Counted from the stretch's first letter, positions 35,521-45,052 are shown. The stretch is 64,000 nucleotides of DNA from Rikenellaceae bacterium (GCA_015060115.1 SUZB01000004.1:1-64000); one strand, 5' to 3'. Notes: generated from the letters alone by a model not told the origin. Numbers and translations: made by a program.

Positions 35521-36143
35521 ACTGCAAAGTTACGAAAAATATCGGCTATAGGCGAATACGGCGCAAAAAATGGGTGTGCCAAGGTAAAACATATAGCAAT
35601 AATTAGCACACATCACCCAACCACACCAACCGCACAATATACTATCTACCAACGATATACAACTATCATTCTATTATCCTTGATAATTCCGTGTTATATC
35701 GTTGATATATCAAGGATAATAGATAAAACATCTTTAGTGGGTAGCGGGAAATGGATAGAGCGCAAATAGCGACAAGGAGAGTTTTCAAATTGATAGTAGT
35801 TGGCTCAAGCCTCACAACCACCCCCATATCGTATTCGATTGGGTGTGTCACAATACGGATAAAAAAGGAGAGTTTAATACAAAAAAAATATTGGGATTTG
35901 CGCAAAAGTTAGAGAAAGTTTTGCTAAATTTGTCGAAAATAAAATCACATTAGCGGTAGCCTTATTGAGGTTCTTACTACTTGCCAATGAAAAAATTAAA
36001 TTTTTAGAACCGACCGATATTTGTATTGTCAAGCACATTAGCCGTCCACATTGCCCAAAGGAATGGGGTGTTGTTATTTAGCTTGAGATTCTATATATGT
36101 AAGTCTATATTGGGAAGATATTAACTAAAATATTGTTTAAGGG
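35521..36143. other. Divergent intergenic region with palindrome
   Basis: About 620 AT-rich bases between divergent genes. It contains the inverted pair of the ATTATCCTTGATA word (35670-35723) and a -7-like TAAATTTG at 35924-35931 that may serve the LRR lipoprotein gene after a ~210-base leader. No small ORF with a recognisable product is seen. Confidence 0.5.
35670..35723. repeat. Inverted pair of the TATCAAGGATAAT word
   Basis: TCTATTATCCTTGATA (35670-35685) and TATCAAGGATAATAGA (35708-35723) form a perfect 16-bp inverted repeat with 22 bases between. The word is that of the 154-bp array at 22.9-23.8 kb. It lies between divergent genes, so it is not a terminator. Confidence 0.8.
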
Positions 36144-38180
36144 ATGAAAAAAACTATTTTTTTGTTTATCCTCGCCCTTGTTGCTGTGGCGTGCGATAAT
36201 TCTGATGAGATTGACAAAGGTGCTGTGCTTGAACTTAAGGAGGGACAGTCTGCCTATCTCGAATTTAATGGTTTCGCTCAGAGTGAGAGTGTGAGTTTTG
36301 TATCTAAGGTGAACTGGATGGTACGCGGCACAGCAGAGAGCGATTGGTTCACGGTTGAACCTATGTTTGGCGAGGCCGGCGATGCGACTATCACGGTATC
36401 TGTTATGGATTATAATGGCGAGGAGCCACTAAGTGGTGGGTTCGATATCGTTGCGGGAGGCCACAGCATTACAATCACCGTCAAGCAACGCTCGGCTACC
36501 GATCCTGAGAGTGAGTATGTCTATATCCCTGATGCACGGTTCTTAGACTACTTAGTCAAAAACTTCGATACGGATGGCGATGGTCACATTAGCCATGCCG
36601 AGGCTGAGGCTGTTGAGGAGATTGTGTGCACCGACTGCGCTATCGAGTCTGTGGAGGGAGTCAAGAACTTCAAGAATCTTAAGAAACTCAATTGCTCGTA
36701 CAATGCTATAACAGCAACTCTTGATCTCGTGGGAATGACCTCGCTCGAGGAACTCTACGCCCATCACAACCTCTATACGAAGCTCGATGTCGAGGGTTGT
36801 ACAAATCTTCGCCGTTTAGAGGCTAACGACAATGTCGGTCATACTGATGACTTCCGCTCGATATTCCATACTAAGGAGGTGAATCTTAAAGGGTGCTCCG
36901 CATTGACTTATATAGAACTTACAGACAACGCCATTGAAACTATCGATCTTTCGAGTTGTCCCAAATTGGAGGTGTTGCGTATGACATGGAACAACCTAAC
37001 TACTATTGACCTAACGAAGTGCCCAAAACTAACACATCTGTATATTCGTAAGAATACAGAGCTCCAGGGTGTCCTCGATCTTACACAGAACCCTAATATC
37101 GTGGAAGTATGGTGTGGCGAGTCGTCACTCACTGGCGTAAACTTTGCAACTGAGTGTCTTGCGCTTGAGACGCTAATCTGCTATGACTCAAAGATCGAGA
37201 CACTCAACCTTTCATCGTGTCCCAACCTCAAAACACTGGAGGCTCACAGCATGGCTCTTACGGCTCTCGATGTCGCAGGCTGTCCCAAACTAGAGCACCT
37301 ATGGCTCAAGTTTAACGAGGTTGAGGAGCTCGACCTTACAAATTGTCCGCTCCTTAGCGAGGTGCAGATTGGCTATAATAAGATTAAATCGTTGGACCTC
37401 TCGCATTCGCCACTTATTACTATCCTTGAGGCAACATATAATGGGCTTACAGATATTAATCTTGATGGCTGCGAGAATCTTATTACGCTTAATGTAGCTG
37501 GTAATAACCTCTCCACAATAGACCTATCGGATTGTTCGATGTTATTCCAAGTAAGTGTTGCTGATAATCAGCTTACGATGCTCGATGTATCGAATAAGCC
37601 CGAACTTGTCGTGCTTAACTTTGAGAACAACCTTGTTGAAGAACTTAACATCGAGGGTTGTCCCTACCTTTCGCTGTTCTACGCGGCAAACAACAAACTG
37701 AGCGAGCTTGATCTACGCATAGCGCCACTGTTGCAGGAAGTGTCTCTGTCGAACAATGAGCTTGAGACACTGTATGTGGCAGGCCTCAAGCATATGTATC
37801 AGTGCGAGTTCCAAATGAATCGTCTGGAGCGTCTCGACCTCACAGGATGCACAGCAATATCAGAACTTTATGTCCAGGATAACCCACTTGCATACTTTAG
37901 TGTTTACCCCTGCACATCACTCTCGCAACTTGATATGCGTCGTACAGCGATGAAGTCTATCGACCTCTCAAACAATGCCAAGGCATCGTTCCTCTTTGCT
38001 CAAGAGAATCCACAGCTTGAGACTGTCTATATCGCTGTGGATGCAGAGTATAGCTCGCTTATGGTAGACGAGCATGTCGAGGTGTGGTATAAGGAAGCCA
38101 ACTCTTTCGACAACGATGTAGATAACGGCAATTGGGGTGATGAGGATCTCAATCCTTGGTCATCGGGTAATGCCGCATAG
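36144..38180 (+). CDS. Surface lipoprotein with BACON-like domain, EF-hand and LRRs
   Basis: A 678-residue lipoprotein (lipobox VAVAC, Cys17). Residues ~25-115 form a BACON-like Ig domain (VSKVNWMVRG, WFTVEP, GDATITVSV). An EF-hand-type calcium loop FDTDGDGHIS follows near 147-156. From ~170 to ~650 there are some twenty leucine-rich repeats of the pattern L-x-x-L-DLSxCPxLxxLxxxxN. Such proteins in Bacteroidales are cell-surface binders or adhesins. It is followed by a fimbrillin-like gene and probably shares its transcript. Confidence 0.85.
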   Translation: MKKTIFLFILALVAVACDNSDEIDKGAVLELKEGQSAYLEFNGFAQSESVSFVSKVNWMVRGTAESDWFTVEPMFGEAGDATITVSVMDYNGEEPLSGGFDIVAGGHSITITVKQRSATDPESEYVYIPDARFLDYLVKNFDTDGDGHISHAEAEAVEEIVCTDCAIESVEGVKNFKNLKKLNCSYNAITATLDLVGMTSLEELYAHHNLYTKLDVEGCTNLRRLEANDNVGHTDDFRSIFHTKEVNLKGCSALTYIELTDNAIETIDLSSCPKLEVLRMTWNNLTTIDLTKCPKLTHLYIRKNTELQGVLDLTQNPNIVEVWCGESSLTGVNFATECLALETLICYDSKIETLNLSSCPNLKTLEAHSMALTALDVAGCPKLEHLWLKFNEVEELDLTNCPLLSEVQIGYNKIKSLDLSHSPLITILEATYNGLTDINLDGCENLITLNVAGNNLSTIDLSDCSMLFQVSVADNQLTMLDVSNKPELVVLNFENNLVEELNIEGCPYLSLFYAANNKLSELDLRIAPLLQEVSLSNNELETLYVAGLKHMYQCEFQMNRLERLDLTGCTAISELYVQDNPLAYFSVYPCTSLSQLDMRRTAMKSIDLSNNAKASFLFAQENPQLETVYIAVDAEYSSLMVDEHVEVWYKEANSFDNDVDNGNWGDEDLNPWSSGNAA

Positions 38181-38208
38181 TGTGAAACCATTCAAACAGA
38201 TAATGATT

Positions 38209-39654
38209 ATGAAAAATATATATCATACAATTTGTGGCATCGTAGCCGTAGCATCTATTGTTGCGGTAACAGCGTGCCAAAACGATGTTGAAAGTGTCTC
38301 GGAGCCCGCGACACGAATTATCGAAGTTATTACGGCCGAGACGCGCACGACCATTGACTATGAGGGGTCGGATGTCTCTCATCTCCAGTGGCAGGCAGGA
38401 GATATGGTGGCGTATGTAACAGATGCTCAAGGCGATAAGTTCAAAAGTGCCGAGATGAGGTCGGGCATGAATGGCTGGTCGTTCAGCGCAACAATCCCGA
38501 ACGATGCAAATACTATATATGTCATTTACCCAGTGGGTGATAACGAGGGTAAGAGCCTTACTGATGCAAAGGCGTCGCTCAATAGCTCGATTGTGCAAAT
38601 TGCTGGAGAAAAGTTCGATGGATCGCAACTACCTATGGTAGCAACATCGGATGTACCCTCTGGTAGCGAGGTGTCGGTAACATACAAGTGCTTGGCTTCG
38701 GTTCTACGCTTTGCGGTTGGTGGCGACGAGGGGCACGAAACTGAGCGCCTCAAGAGTCTTACGCTCACTGCAAGTGAGCCTATCGTTGGCGATTATGTGC
38801 TCGATATCGCCACATCTGAACTCCTCTTTTCGGGTATCGGACAAAGCATCAAGGTGGAATATCAGAGTACGAAAGAGACGGGCGAAGATGTGCTTCTCGG
38901 TGCTGAGCACTATATTTATGTTGTTGTCCCCTCGGAGAAACTCACAGGTGTTGGCGTGACATTAGAGACCGATACCGATATCTATACATGGAGCAATGGA
39001 ACAATGGACTTGTCTCATCCAGAGCGTCGACTCTACCGTGTCGACCTTGACTTCTCGACATCTGATATGGCTCCCGAGACGAAAGAGGAGTACTTTACCC
39101 CAGTATGCTCACTAAGTGAGGTTACAGACGATGGTGTATACCTTATAGCTGTCGAGCTCAATGGTAAGTATTATGTAACGAATAACACACCAACCGACAC
39201 ATCTAATTACTACTACCTTACGGGCGTAGAGGTGGCATCTGATGAAAATGGAGTTATTCTTAGCAACGAGGTTATGAATTACACATGGACAATTACAAAC
39301 CATAACTCGGGCTACGAGTTCTTCTCAGCCAATATGGAAAAGAATGGCAATACGGGCTTATATCTAATCGCAGCTGGAGGTTCTGGCATGTTCTCTGGCG
39401 AGGATGGCTATGAGGGTAAAGTGTGGTTTGTAACTGCCGATACTGTTGATGGATATAGCGCTGAACAGCAACCTCGTCGCTACTGGGATATAGAACTCGA
39501 TGGCATAGGAAAGGCTGTTATTCGCAATAAATATGACCGCGGTGTCGATATGTTCCCTTGCTATAAATATTGCACCCAACATAACTATTTCACGCTCTGC
39601 TTTGAAGGTGGTGCTGACAAGGAGGATGTGCAGTTACTTAAACTCCGCAAGTAA
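38209..39654 (+). CDS. Fimbrillin-like lipoprotein
   Basis: A 481-residue lipoprotein with a signal ending VAVTAC. The N-terminal half follows the fimbrillin/Mfa-like pattern of Bacteroidales: TAETRTTIDYEG, LQWQAGDMVAYVTD, WSFSATIPNDANTIYVIYPV and VTYKCLASVLRFAVGGDEG, with paired beta sandwiches. The C-terminal ~160 residues are a separate module (YYVTNNTPTDTSNYYYLTG, NKYDRGVDMFPCYKY). It would be a surface pilin-like or adhesin protein. Start at 38209, or the ATG two codons earlier; a longer frame overlapping the upstream gene is unlikely. Confidence 0.78.
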   Translation: MKNIYHTICGIVAVASIVAVTACQNDVESVSEPATRIIEVITAETRTTIDYEGSDVSHLQWQAGDMVAYVTDAQGDKFKSAEMRSGMNGWSFSATIPNDANTIYVIYPVGDNEGKSLTDAKASLNSSIVQIAGEKFDGSQLPMVATSDVPSGSEVSVTYKCLASVLRFAVGGDEGHETERLKSLTLTASEPIVGDYVLDIATSELLFSGIGQSIKVEYQSTKETGEDVLLGAEHYIYVVVPSEKLTGVGVTLETDTDIYTWSNGTMDLSHPERRLYRVDLDFSTSDMAPETKEEYFTPVCSLSEVTDDGVYLIAVELNGKYYVTNNTPTDTSNYYYLTGVEVASDENGVILSNEVMNYTWTITNHNSGYEFFSANMEKNGNTGLYLIAAGGSGMFSGEDGYEGKVWFVTADTVDGYSAEQQPRRYWDIELDGIGKAVIRNKYDRGVDMFPCYKYCTQHNYFTLCFEGGADKEDVQLLKLRK

Positions 39655-39718
39655 CTATTTGAAAAAGTTGCAAATCTGTACTGACCATCAAAGGTTGGAC
39701 TAATGAATAAAAGACTTT

Positions 39719-39754
39719 AAGGAGATGACTAATTTGCTTTTTAGTCATCTCCTT
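39719..39754 (+). terminator. Terminator after the fimbrillin-like gene
   Basis: AAGGAGATGACTAA (39719-39732) pairs perfectly with TTAGTCATCTCCTT (39741-39754) over an 8-nt loop, followed by TAGTTT. Confidence 0.8.
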
Positions 39755-39894
39755 TAGTTTAAGTGGTTGAATATAGCGATTAATCAATGATAAAATAGAT
39801 AAGAGAGTACTTTGGGCAGAATTGAGGTGAAGGTGTGTAAGAGCAACAGAAAGAGTGGCGGAGGGAGTTAAGATAAACAACATTAAAAATATCA

Positions 39895-39929
39895 TTGACG
39901 CCAATTGTCAAAGTTGGCTAATATCTTTG
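39895..39929 (+). promoter_or_regulatory. Promoter of the small three-gene operon
   Basis: TATCTTTG (39922-39929) matches the -7 consensus, 26 bases before the ATG. Upstream TTGAC and GTCAA (39895-39911) form a small inverted repeat around the -33 region, a possible operator. Confidence 0.5.
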
Positions 39930-39955
39930 TGCCAAGATATTAAAAAACGCGGCTT

Positions 39956-40240
39956 ATGAAATTCTACAAGGCTATTGACAGCATCATTCGAAAGTACGCA
40001 AAATTGGCAAACGACCGTTACCTCACCGACTACGAGCGACAGGAGGTATGTTTTGAGTTTATTGATTGGCTCAACGACCAAAAGGCATCTTGCGACAATT
40101 GCGAGGTAGACTCCGTAGCGAGTGTTGAGAAGGAGGAGTGGGCGACATTTTGCGATGTAAACGACATCGACCCACGACGCAAAGTCCATCGTAAATATGG
40201 CCTCGATACACTCAACTACGAGTACGATGAGGAGTGGTAA
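39956..40240 (+). CDS. Hypothetical protein
   Basis: A 94-residue acidic protein of unknown family: helical (FYKAIDSIIRKYAKLANDRY, VCFEFIDWLNDQKA) with two cysteines in CDNCEVDS. It is the first gene of a compact three-gene set with a membrane peptide and a DUF3841 protein, preceded by its own promoter. Confidence 0.6.
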   Translation: MKFYKAIDSIIRKYAKLANDRYLTDYERQEVCFEFIDWLNDQKASCDNCEVDSVASVEKEEWATFCDVNDIDPRRKVHRKYGLDTLNYEYDEEW

Positions 40241-40257
40241 ACATCTGAATATTAACT

Positions 40258-40464
40258 ATGTTTGTCGATATTTTTGCAGGCGCAATTTGCATAATATTTT
40301 GGGTGATATTCTTTGGAATAGGCGCTATCTTCGTGTTAGGGCTTATTTTGGAACTTATTCACCCTACGAAAATTACGCCAGAGGTATTAACGAAGATTAA
40401 GGAAAACCGTCAGCTTGAGCAGGAAGCAAAACTCAAAAGACAAAGAGAGCGCATAAAACGATGA
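40258..40464 (+). CDS. Small single-span membrane protein
   Basis: A 68-residue protein with one long hydrophobic helix (AGAICIIFWVIFFGIGAIFV and onward) and a charged basic tail (KENRQLEQEAKLKRQRERIK). Its stop overlaps the start of the next gene by four bases (ATGA), which shows translational coupling to the DUF3841 gene. Function unknown. Confidence 0.65.
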   Translation: MFVDIFAGAICIIFWVIFFGIGAIFVLGLILELIHPTKITPEVLTKIKENRQLEQEAKLKRQRERIKR

Positions 40465-41069
40465 TTGTTTGGACACAACAGAGATTAGAGTTTTGGGAGG
40501 AGCTTAACCGCAACGGCATAGCCTACTGCAATCAGCAAAGCTGGCTATATCGCGAGTATAGCTTTGCCTACGACTGGCTCACAGAGCAGATGCGTCAGCG
40601 CCTTGGCGAGCCACCTATGGCAGAGATAAAATTGCCACTATGGTGTTGGGTGCAATATGCGAGCTACAAGTGCAAAAAACCAAAATTTAGACCCAATAGC
40701 GAGAATAATAAACCATACGCAGAGGTCTATATTGAGGCTGATATCCCCGATGAAATGCTACTTCAGAGCAACTTCAATCTATGGGCTTGGCACTGCCTAA
40801 ATGGTTGGCAGATAGGTGATAGGCAACTGCAAAAGGAGATAGATGCCTACAACGATAACAACGGAGGTAGGCACAATGGTGATATAAATCACTACCCACA
40901 AGAGCTAAGAGAACGAATTGCAAAGAGTTGGCAACATATCTTTGACCTTAACTATAGGAATCGAAGATACCACAACCAGCCCAAGCGCAATACACCTATT
41001 CAGGCAACATTTTGGCTAATGCGCAAAGAGTGGGTAAGGAGTATAAGGATATACAAACCCAAAGAGTAG
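40461..41069 (+). CDS. DUF3841 family protein
   Basis: A 202-residue DUF3841 protein. Marks are IVWTQQRLEFWEELNRNG, SFAYDWLTEQMRQR, the WCWVQYASYKCKKPKFR segment and the late IFDLNYRNRRYHNQPKRNTP, IQATFW. The family is of unknown function and often sits in accessory regions. It is coupled to the upstream membrane peptide. Confidence 0.82.
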   Translation: MIVWTQQRLEFWEELNRNGIAYCNQQSWLYREYSFAYDWLTEQMRQRLGEPPMAEIKLPLWCWVQYASYKCKKPKFRPNSENNKPYAEVYIEADIPDEMLLQSNFNLWAWHCLNGWQIGDRQLQKEIDAYNDNNGGRHNGDINHYPQELRERIAKSWQHIFDLNYRNRRYHNQPKRNTPIQATFWLMRKEWVRSIRIYKPKE

Positions 41070-41114
41070 AGGCTATATAATGCACTATCATACAACCATT
41101 TACCGATAGTCAAA

Positions 41115-41166
41115 AAATTATCCTTGATATAACAACCATATAACATTGTTATATCAAGGATAATTT
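41115..41166. repeat. Perfect 21-bp inverted repeat of the TATCAAGGATAAT word
   Basis: Arms at 41115-41135 and 41146-41166 pair perfectly over a 10-nt loop. The arms contain ATTATCCTTGATATAAC and its complement, joining the array word from 23 kb to the GTTATA words seen at 59 kb. It lies between convergent genes and could also work as a terminator. Confidence 0.85.
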
Positions 41167-41229
41167 ATATAGCGCCTATTATACTATTATAGAAGTGCTT
41201 AATTTGATTTTAGGGCTGTAGTAGGGATA

Positions 41230-41290
41230 TATTAGTGGCTATAATAGTGCCCATAATAGTGGCCAAAATAGTGGCGACAATAGTAAAATC
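41230..41290. repeat. 12-bp imperfect tandem repeat
   Basis: About five units of the type ATAATAGTGGCC (ATTAGTGGCT, ATAATAGTGCCC, ATAATAGTGGCC, AAAATAGTGGCG, ACAATAGTAAAA) directly 3' of the EamA transporter gene. No coding sense is apparent. Confidence 0.7.
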
Positions 41291-41299
41291 GAGTAGGAT

Positions 41300-42190
41300 T
41301 TATCTCTTTGTTAGCGATATCATCACCGTAACGGCAACAACAGAGATGGTGATGCCCACAACGATATTTGTCGTTAGGGGCTCGCCGAACATCAGTGTGC
41401 CGACAAGGATAGCCGTGATAGGCTCGAAGACACCCAATACCGATGCCTTAGTAGCGCCGATATTGCGCGTAGCTACGGCGAGGGTGGCGGTAGAGACAAT
41501 GGTGGGCAACAGCGCCATACCCAAGAGGCTGAGCCAGGCAAGACCACTATCAAGGCCCGTAAGAGGCTCGATATCAGAGAAAAACATCTTGCCAAGGAAG
41601 ATAACAGCACCAACCAGCAGGGCGTAGAATGTTAGCAGCGAGTTAGATATCGAGGCGATAGTCTTACTGCGGTTGATGATGATAATAAATAGCGCATAGG
41701 CCAATGCTGAGCAGAGCGATAGACCTACGCCGATAGGGTCAAGAGACTCCTCGCCACCGCCATATGTCATAATCACGACACCGCCCAAGGTTGCGCCAAT
41801 AGCAAGCCACACAGGCCACGAGGGCACAACACCCAAGAAGACCATAATGATGGCCACCAGCACCGGATAGAGGAATATAAGCGTTGTTGCCAAGCCCGAT
41901 GCGATATAGTTATACGCACCAAAGAGACATAGGCTGCTTGTAGTGTAGAGCAGACCGAGGATGAGCAGCACACCCGCTTGCTTGCCCGATAGCTTGAAGC
42001 TCTGGCGACTGAGCATCAAAAAGAGGCCGAGGAGCACCACAGCAAAGCCATAGCGGAAGAAGAGTATCGACTCTATGGTTGCGCCACGACTCATAAGAGG
42101 CACAGCAAAGAGGGGGTTCAGACCGTATGTAATACCCGTAACGACACCTGCGGGATAGCCGACAATGGCATTTTTACTTAGCGCTTTCAT
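41300..42190 (-). CDS. EamA/DMT-family transporter
   Basis: A 296-residue inner-membrane protein with about ten helices in two EamA repeats (IESILFFRYGFAVVLLGLFL in the first, SISNSLLTFYALLVGAVIFL in the second), the drug/metabolite transporter plan. Closing GVFEPITAILVGTLMFGEPL is the typical last-but-one loop. The substrate cannot be read from sequence. The start at 42190 (MKALSKNAI) gives the usual N-terminus; a longer frame exists but lacks family content. Confidence 0.88.
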   Translation of the reverse strand: MKALSKNAIVGYPAGVVTGITYGLNPLFAVPLMSRGATIESILFFRYGFAVVLLGLFLMLSRQSFKLSGKQAGVLLILGLLYTTSSLCLFGAYNYIASGLATTLIFLYPVLVAIIMVFLGVVPSWPVWLAIGATLGGVVIMTYGGGEESLDPIGVGLSLCSALAYALFIIIINRSKTIASISNSLLTFYALLVGAVIFLGKMFFSDIEPLTGLDSGLAWLSLLGMALLPTIVSTATLAVATRNIGATKASVLGVFEPITAILVGTLMFGEPLTTNIVVGITISVVAVTVMISLTKR

Positions 42191-42792
42191 ATCTTGGAAT
42201 TTGGGAGTACAAATATACCAAGAAGTTCTCAACAATAGTACCATAAAAGGCAAAAAAGCACTGATTTGATAGGTCAGCACTCCGAGGTATATCGTTTGGT
42301 ACTCATTATACCGCCCCTCAACTTGCCTACTTATGGCGAGCTATAACAACATTTCTTAAGGTGCTTCCACCACACCCTCCCTGCGTCGTTGCCAATGCCC
42401 TGTTTGACGCACTCCCACCCTATCTTTTGCGAAATTTCAAATATTTAATATATTTAATATTAAAGTGTGTGTTTATTATATTATTAGTTTAATGGGGGGG
42501 TATTTAATAATATTATTATATTATCACCAATTATTAAATTTATAGAAAAACGCATAAAAAAAGCTCTTTTTTAGCTGTAAAATGTGGCAAAAAGATGCTT
42601 AAACTTACCCCTTAATTGCTATCTTCGCTTTCGGTTTAGTTAAATGTTTGTTTGAATGTGTCTGTTTAGTTGATGAGAGATATCTTTTGGTGTTGTCTTG
42701 GCTATCCACATATTTATAAAATAAACCAACTTTTCATGTTACTTATTACAAACTTTAATACACAATTAAATTATTAACTAAAAAACACTATT
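42191..42792. other. AT-rich intergenic region
   Basis: About 600 bases between divergent genes. Around 42436-42545 it is almost pure A/T with ATATTTAATATATTTAATAT-type palindromic runs and one G7 run. No gene is seen. Promoters for both neighbours must lie here, but no full consensus box is convincing. Confidence 0.4.
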
Positions 42793-44052
42793 ATGAAAAA
42801 GTATCTACTTGGAATGGTTGCTCTAATGGCACTTGCTCTCACAGCTTGCTCGCCAGATGAGCCTAACAATGAGCCAATTGACGAGCCAGTGGAGGCTACT
42901 GAGCTGACACTCGCACTCTCAACTGCCGATATCGAGGTGGGTGAGACACTTGAGATTGAGTACACTATCCTCCCTGAGGATGCCGACAACAAGACTATCA
43001 CTTGGAGCACTTCGAATGCTGAGGTTGCTACGGTTTCGGCAGAGGGCGTGGTTAGCGGTTTGGCTCGTGGCTCGGCAACAATCACTGCTGAGCTTGGCAC
43101 ACTCAAGGCCTCTTGCGAGGTGAATGTATGGAGTGTTGCTGACCAGGTTATTGAGTCTGAGTTCCTTGATATCCGCTATTGGGGCGACTACTACGATACG
43201 GGTTATGACAACTTCTCCGTTTCGTTCGGTAGTGTTGAGTTTGCAAATATGAACATAACGAGCACAGGTGATTTCTTCCAGCTCTCGGCAAACACAAGCA
43301 AGTTCACCAATATCGCTGCGGCATATCTCTATCCCGGTGTCTACACCTTTGACGAGGAGTCGCCATACGAGGAGATGACCATCACAGGCCATCAGCAGAG
43401 TCTGAGAATCCGCTATTCGGAGGATACCAACGGCGATGGACTGATGGAGGAGCTCTACAACTATATGCTCGATGCCTATATGGTTATTGAGTACGACGAG
43501 GTTGAGGAGGTTTGCAACTTTGTTGCCGAGGTAAAACTCGATACCGAGGAGGTTATCCGCATCCACTATCGTGGCTCGGTATTCTTCACCAACCTTATCG
43601 AACACCTTATTCCCGACCAGATTACCGAGGAGCTCGACTTCGTATGCGAGTATGCCACTGCATCACACATCGGCGATGGTGTATACCTTATCGATATGCA
43701 GGAGACCGAGGATGGCTGGATAGATACACAGATGATCACTATGACGCTCACTACCGAGCCTAACGACGATAGCATCAAGGCTGGTGTATATCCTATCTCT
43801 GCAGAGCCTGTCGATGGTGGCTATATGAGCAATGGCTACTATGTAACATCTTCAGGTAGCACCTACTATCAGGGCTCTTATGCCTATATCTTGCGCTCTG
43901 ACTACTCGATGAGCTACGCCTTTATTGACGAGGGCACACTCACAATCTCTTATGAGGGCGATAATATCACCGTTGAGTTGGAGGCTAAGGATTTGGGTGG
44001 CTACCGAGTACACACAAAGTATTCGGGCGCTCAGATTTTGCAGAAGTGGTAG
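42793..44052 (+). CDS. Lipoprotein with bacterial Ig-like (group 2) domain
   Basis: A 419-residue lipoprotein (lipobox LTAC, Cys19). Residues ~35-115 are a BIG_2 domain (ILPEDADNKTITWSTSNAEV and ATVSAEGVVSGLARGSATIT). The rest (~120-419) is beta-rich, with two similar halves, each with a Y-S-G/Y-Y motif (FDEESPYEEMTITGHQQSL; SGSTYYQGSYAYILRSDYS). It is probably surface exposed; ligand unknown. It stands alone with a strong terminator. Confidence 0.82.
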   Translation: MKKYLLGMVALMALALTACSPDEPNNEPIDEPVEATELTLALSTADIEVGETLEIEYTILPEDADNKTITWSTSNAEVATVSAEGVVSGLARGSATITAELGTLKASCEVNVWSVADQVIESEFLDIRYWGDYYDTGYDNFSVSFGSVEFANMNITSTGDFFQLSANTSKFTNIAAAYLYPGVYTFDEESPYEEMTITGHQQSLRIRYSEDTNGDGLMEELYNYMLDAYMVIEYDEVEEVCNFVAEVKLDTEEVIRIHYRGSVFFTNLIEHLIPDQITEELDFVCEYATASHIGDGVYLIDMQETEDGWIDTQMITMTLTTEPNDDSIKAGVYPISAEPVDGGYMSNGYYVTSSGSTYYQGSYAYILRSDYSMSYAFIDEGTLTISYEGDNITVELEAKDLGGYRVHTKYSGAQILQKW

Positions 44053-44096
44053 TATTAGTAGAGCATCAGTTCCTACCCGCCGATAATCGGCAATAA

Positions 44097-44147
44097 CAGG
44101 TGGCGTTAATAGGTCTTTCGGCCTAATAACGCCACCAGTGTTTTTTT
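44097..44147 (+). terminator. Terminator after the Ig-like lipoprotein gene
   Basis: GGTGGCGTTA (44099-44108) pairs with TAACGCCACC (44127-44136), with inner AGG/CCT pairing, followed by GTGTTTTTTT. Confidence 0.85.
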
Positions 44148-44154
44148 GGAGTTG

Positions 44155-44323
44155 TTAGCTATTAGTTGTTAGTTTTTAGAGTTTTTAGTTTTTTAAGACA
44201 AGTAAGATCATTAAGACAAATAAGACGAGTAAGAAATAATATGATACCCGACCTCGTAAGGTCCTAAGGTCCTATTATCCTAAGGTCTTAAAAAGTATCT
44301 AACAACTAAAAACTAATAGCTAA
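44155..44323. repeat. Hairpin repeat element, copy A
   Basis: A 169-bp element with 25-bp inverted ends (44155-44179 and 44299-44323, two mismatches) made of TTAGTTGTTAG-like heptads. Inside, AAGAC/GTCTT-rich arms flank the core CCCGACCTCGTAAGGTCC. Related copies lie at 47.3, 51.8 and 57.2 kb. It codes for nothing and resembles a miniature mobile or structured RNA element. Confidence 0.8.
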
Positions 44324-44373
44324 TGCCTCTCTTTGAACTTTTCTTCGTAACTTTGTAGAAAACCGCAACAACT

Positions 44374-44688
44374 ATGACCACCAACGACCTACGCCGTAAG
44401 ATAGTGAGTGCCGAGGGGCTGACCGATTTTCAGCGAAGGGTATATTTGGCGTTGCTCGATATCCCTCAGGGCACGACCATAACCTATGGCGAACTGGCAC
44501 GCAGAATAGGTTGCCGTAGTGCGCAGGCTGTGGGTCAGGCACTTAGGCGCAACCCCTTTGCGCCCGATGTGCCGTGCCACCGTGTGGTGGCTGCCGATGG
44601 CTCGTTGGGTGGATATAATGGCGCTCGCGAGGGTGCGGAGTTGGAGCGCAAACGCCAACTTTTGGAGAACGAAAAACAGCAACAATAA
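44374..44688 (+). CDS. MGMT-family DNA-binding protein (alkylated-DNA repair)
   Basis: A 104-residue protein consisting only of the DNA-binding/active-site domain of O6-alkylguanine-DNA alkyltransferases. The active-site VPCHRVV (Cys68) is intact, unlike ATL proteins that have Trp there. The helix-turn-helix with YGELARRIGCRSAQAVGQAL is present. It may repair or flag alkylated guanine. A -7 box TAACTTTG lies at 44348-44355. The YdeI-like gene starts two bases after its stop. Confidence 0.87.
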   Translation: MTTNDLRRKIVSAEGLTDFQRRVYLALLDIPQGTTITYGELARRIGCRSAQAVGQALRRNPFAPDVPCHRVVAADGSLGGYNGAREGAELERKRQLLENEKQQQ

Positions 44689-44690
44689 AA

Positions 44691-45032
44691 ATGGAAATAA
44701 CTAACCTACTGGAGTTTACATCACGCACCGAGCTGCGCCAATGGCTCTATGAGCACCACGCCACCGAGCGCGAATGTTGGGTGACGACGACACGCAGCAA
44801 GTGCCCCGCAGTGCCCGCCATACCATATATAGATGTTGTTGAGGAGGCGCTATGCTTCGGCTGGATCGACTCCACGCTAAAACGCCTTCCTGATGGTCGC
44901 CTCGCCCAGCGCCTCTCACCACGCCGCAAGGGTAGCCACTGGACACTTCTCAATAAGGCACGCTGTGCCGACCTCGAGGCCCGAGGCCTAATGACCGATG
45001 CCGGCCGCAACGCACTCGCCAAAGCGAAATAG
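44691..45032 (+). CDS. YdeI/OmpD-associated family protein, short form
   Basis: A 113-residue member of the YdeI family: LRQWLYEHHATERECWVT, DVVEEALCFGWIDSTLKRLP and LSPRRKGSHWTLLNKARCAD, ending just after GLMTDAG. Usual members have ~190 residues, with a further C-terminal domain that is missing here, so the gene is a natural short form or a truncation. It is two bases downstream of the MGMT-like gene and upstream of the tRNA promoter. Confidence 0.78.
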   Translation: MEITNLLEFTSRTELRQWLYEHHATERECWVTTTRSKCPAVPAIPYIDVVEEALCFGWIDSTLKRLPDGRLAQRLSPRRKGSHWTLLNKARCADLEARGLMTDAGRNALAKAK

Positions 45033-45052
45033 TTTGCTAAAAGGGATAAAAA

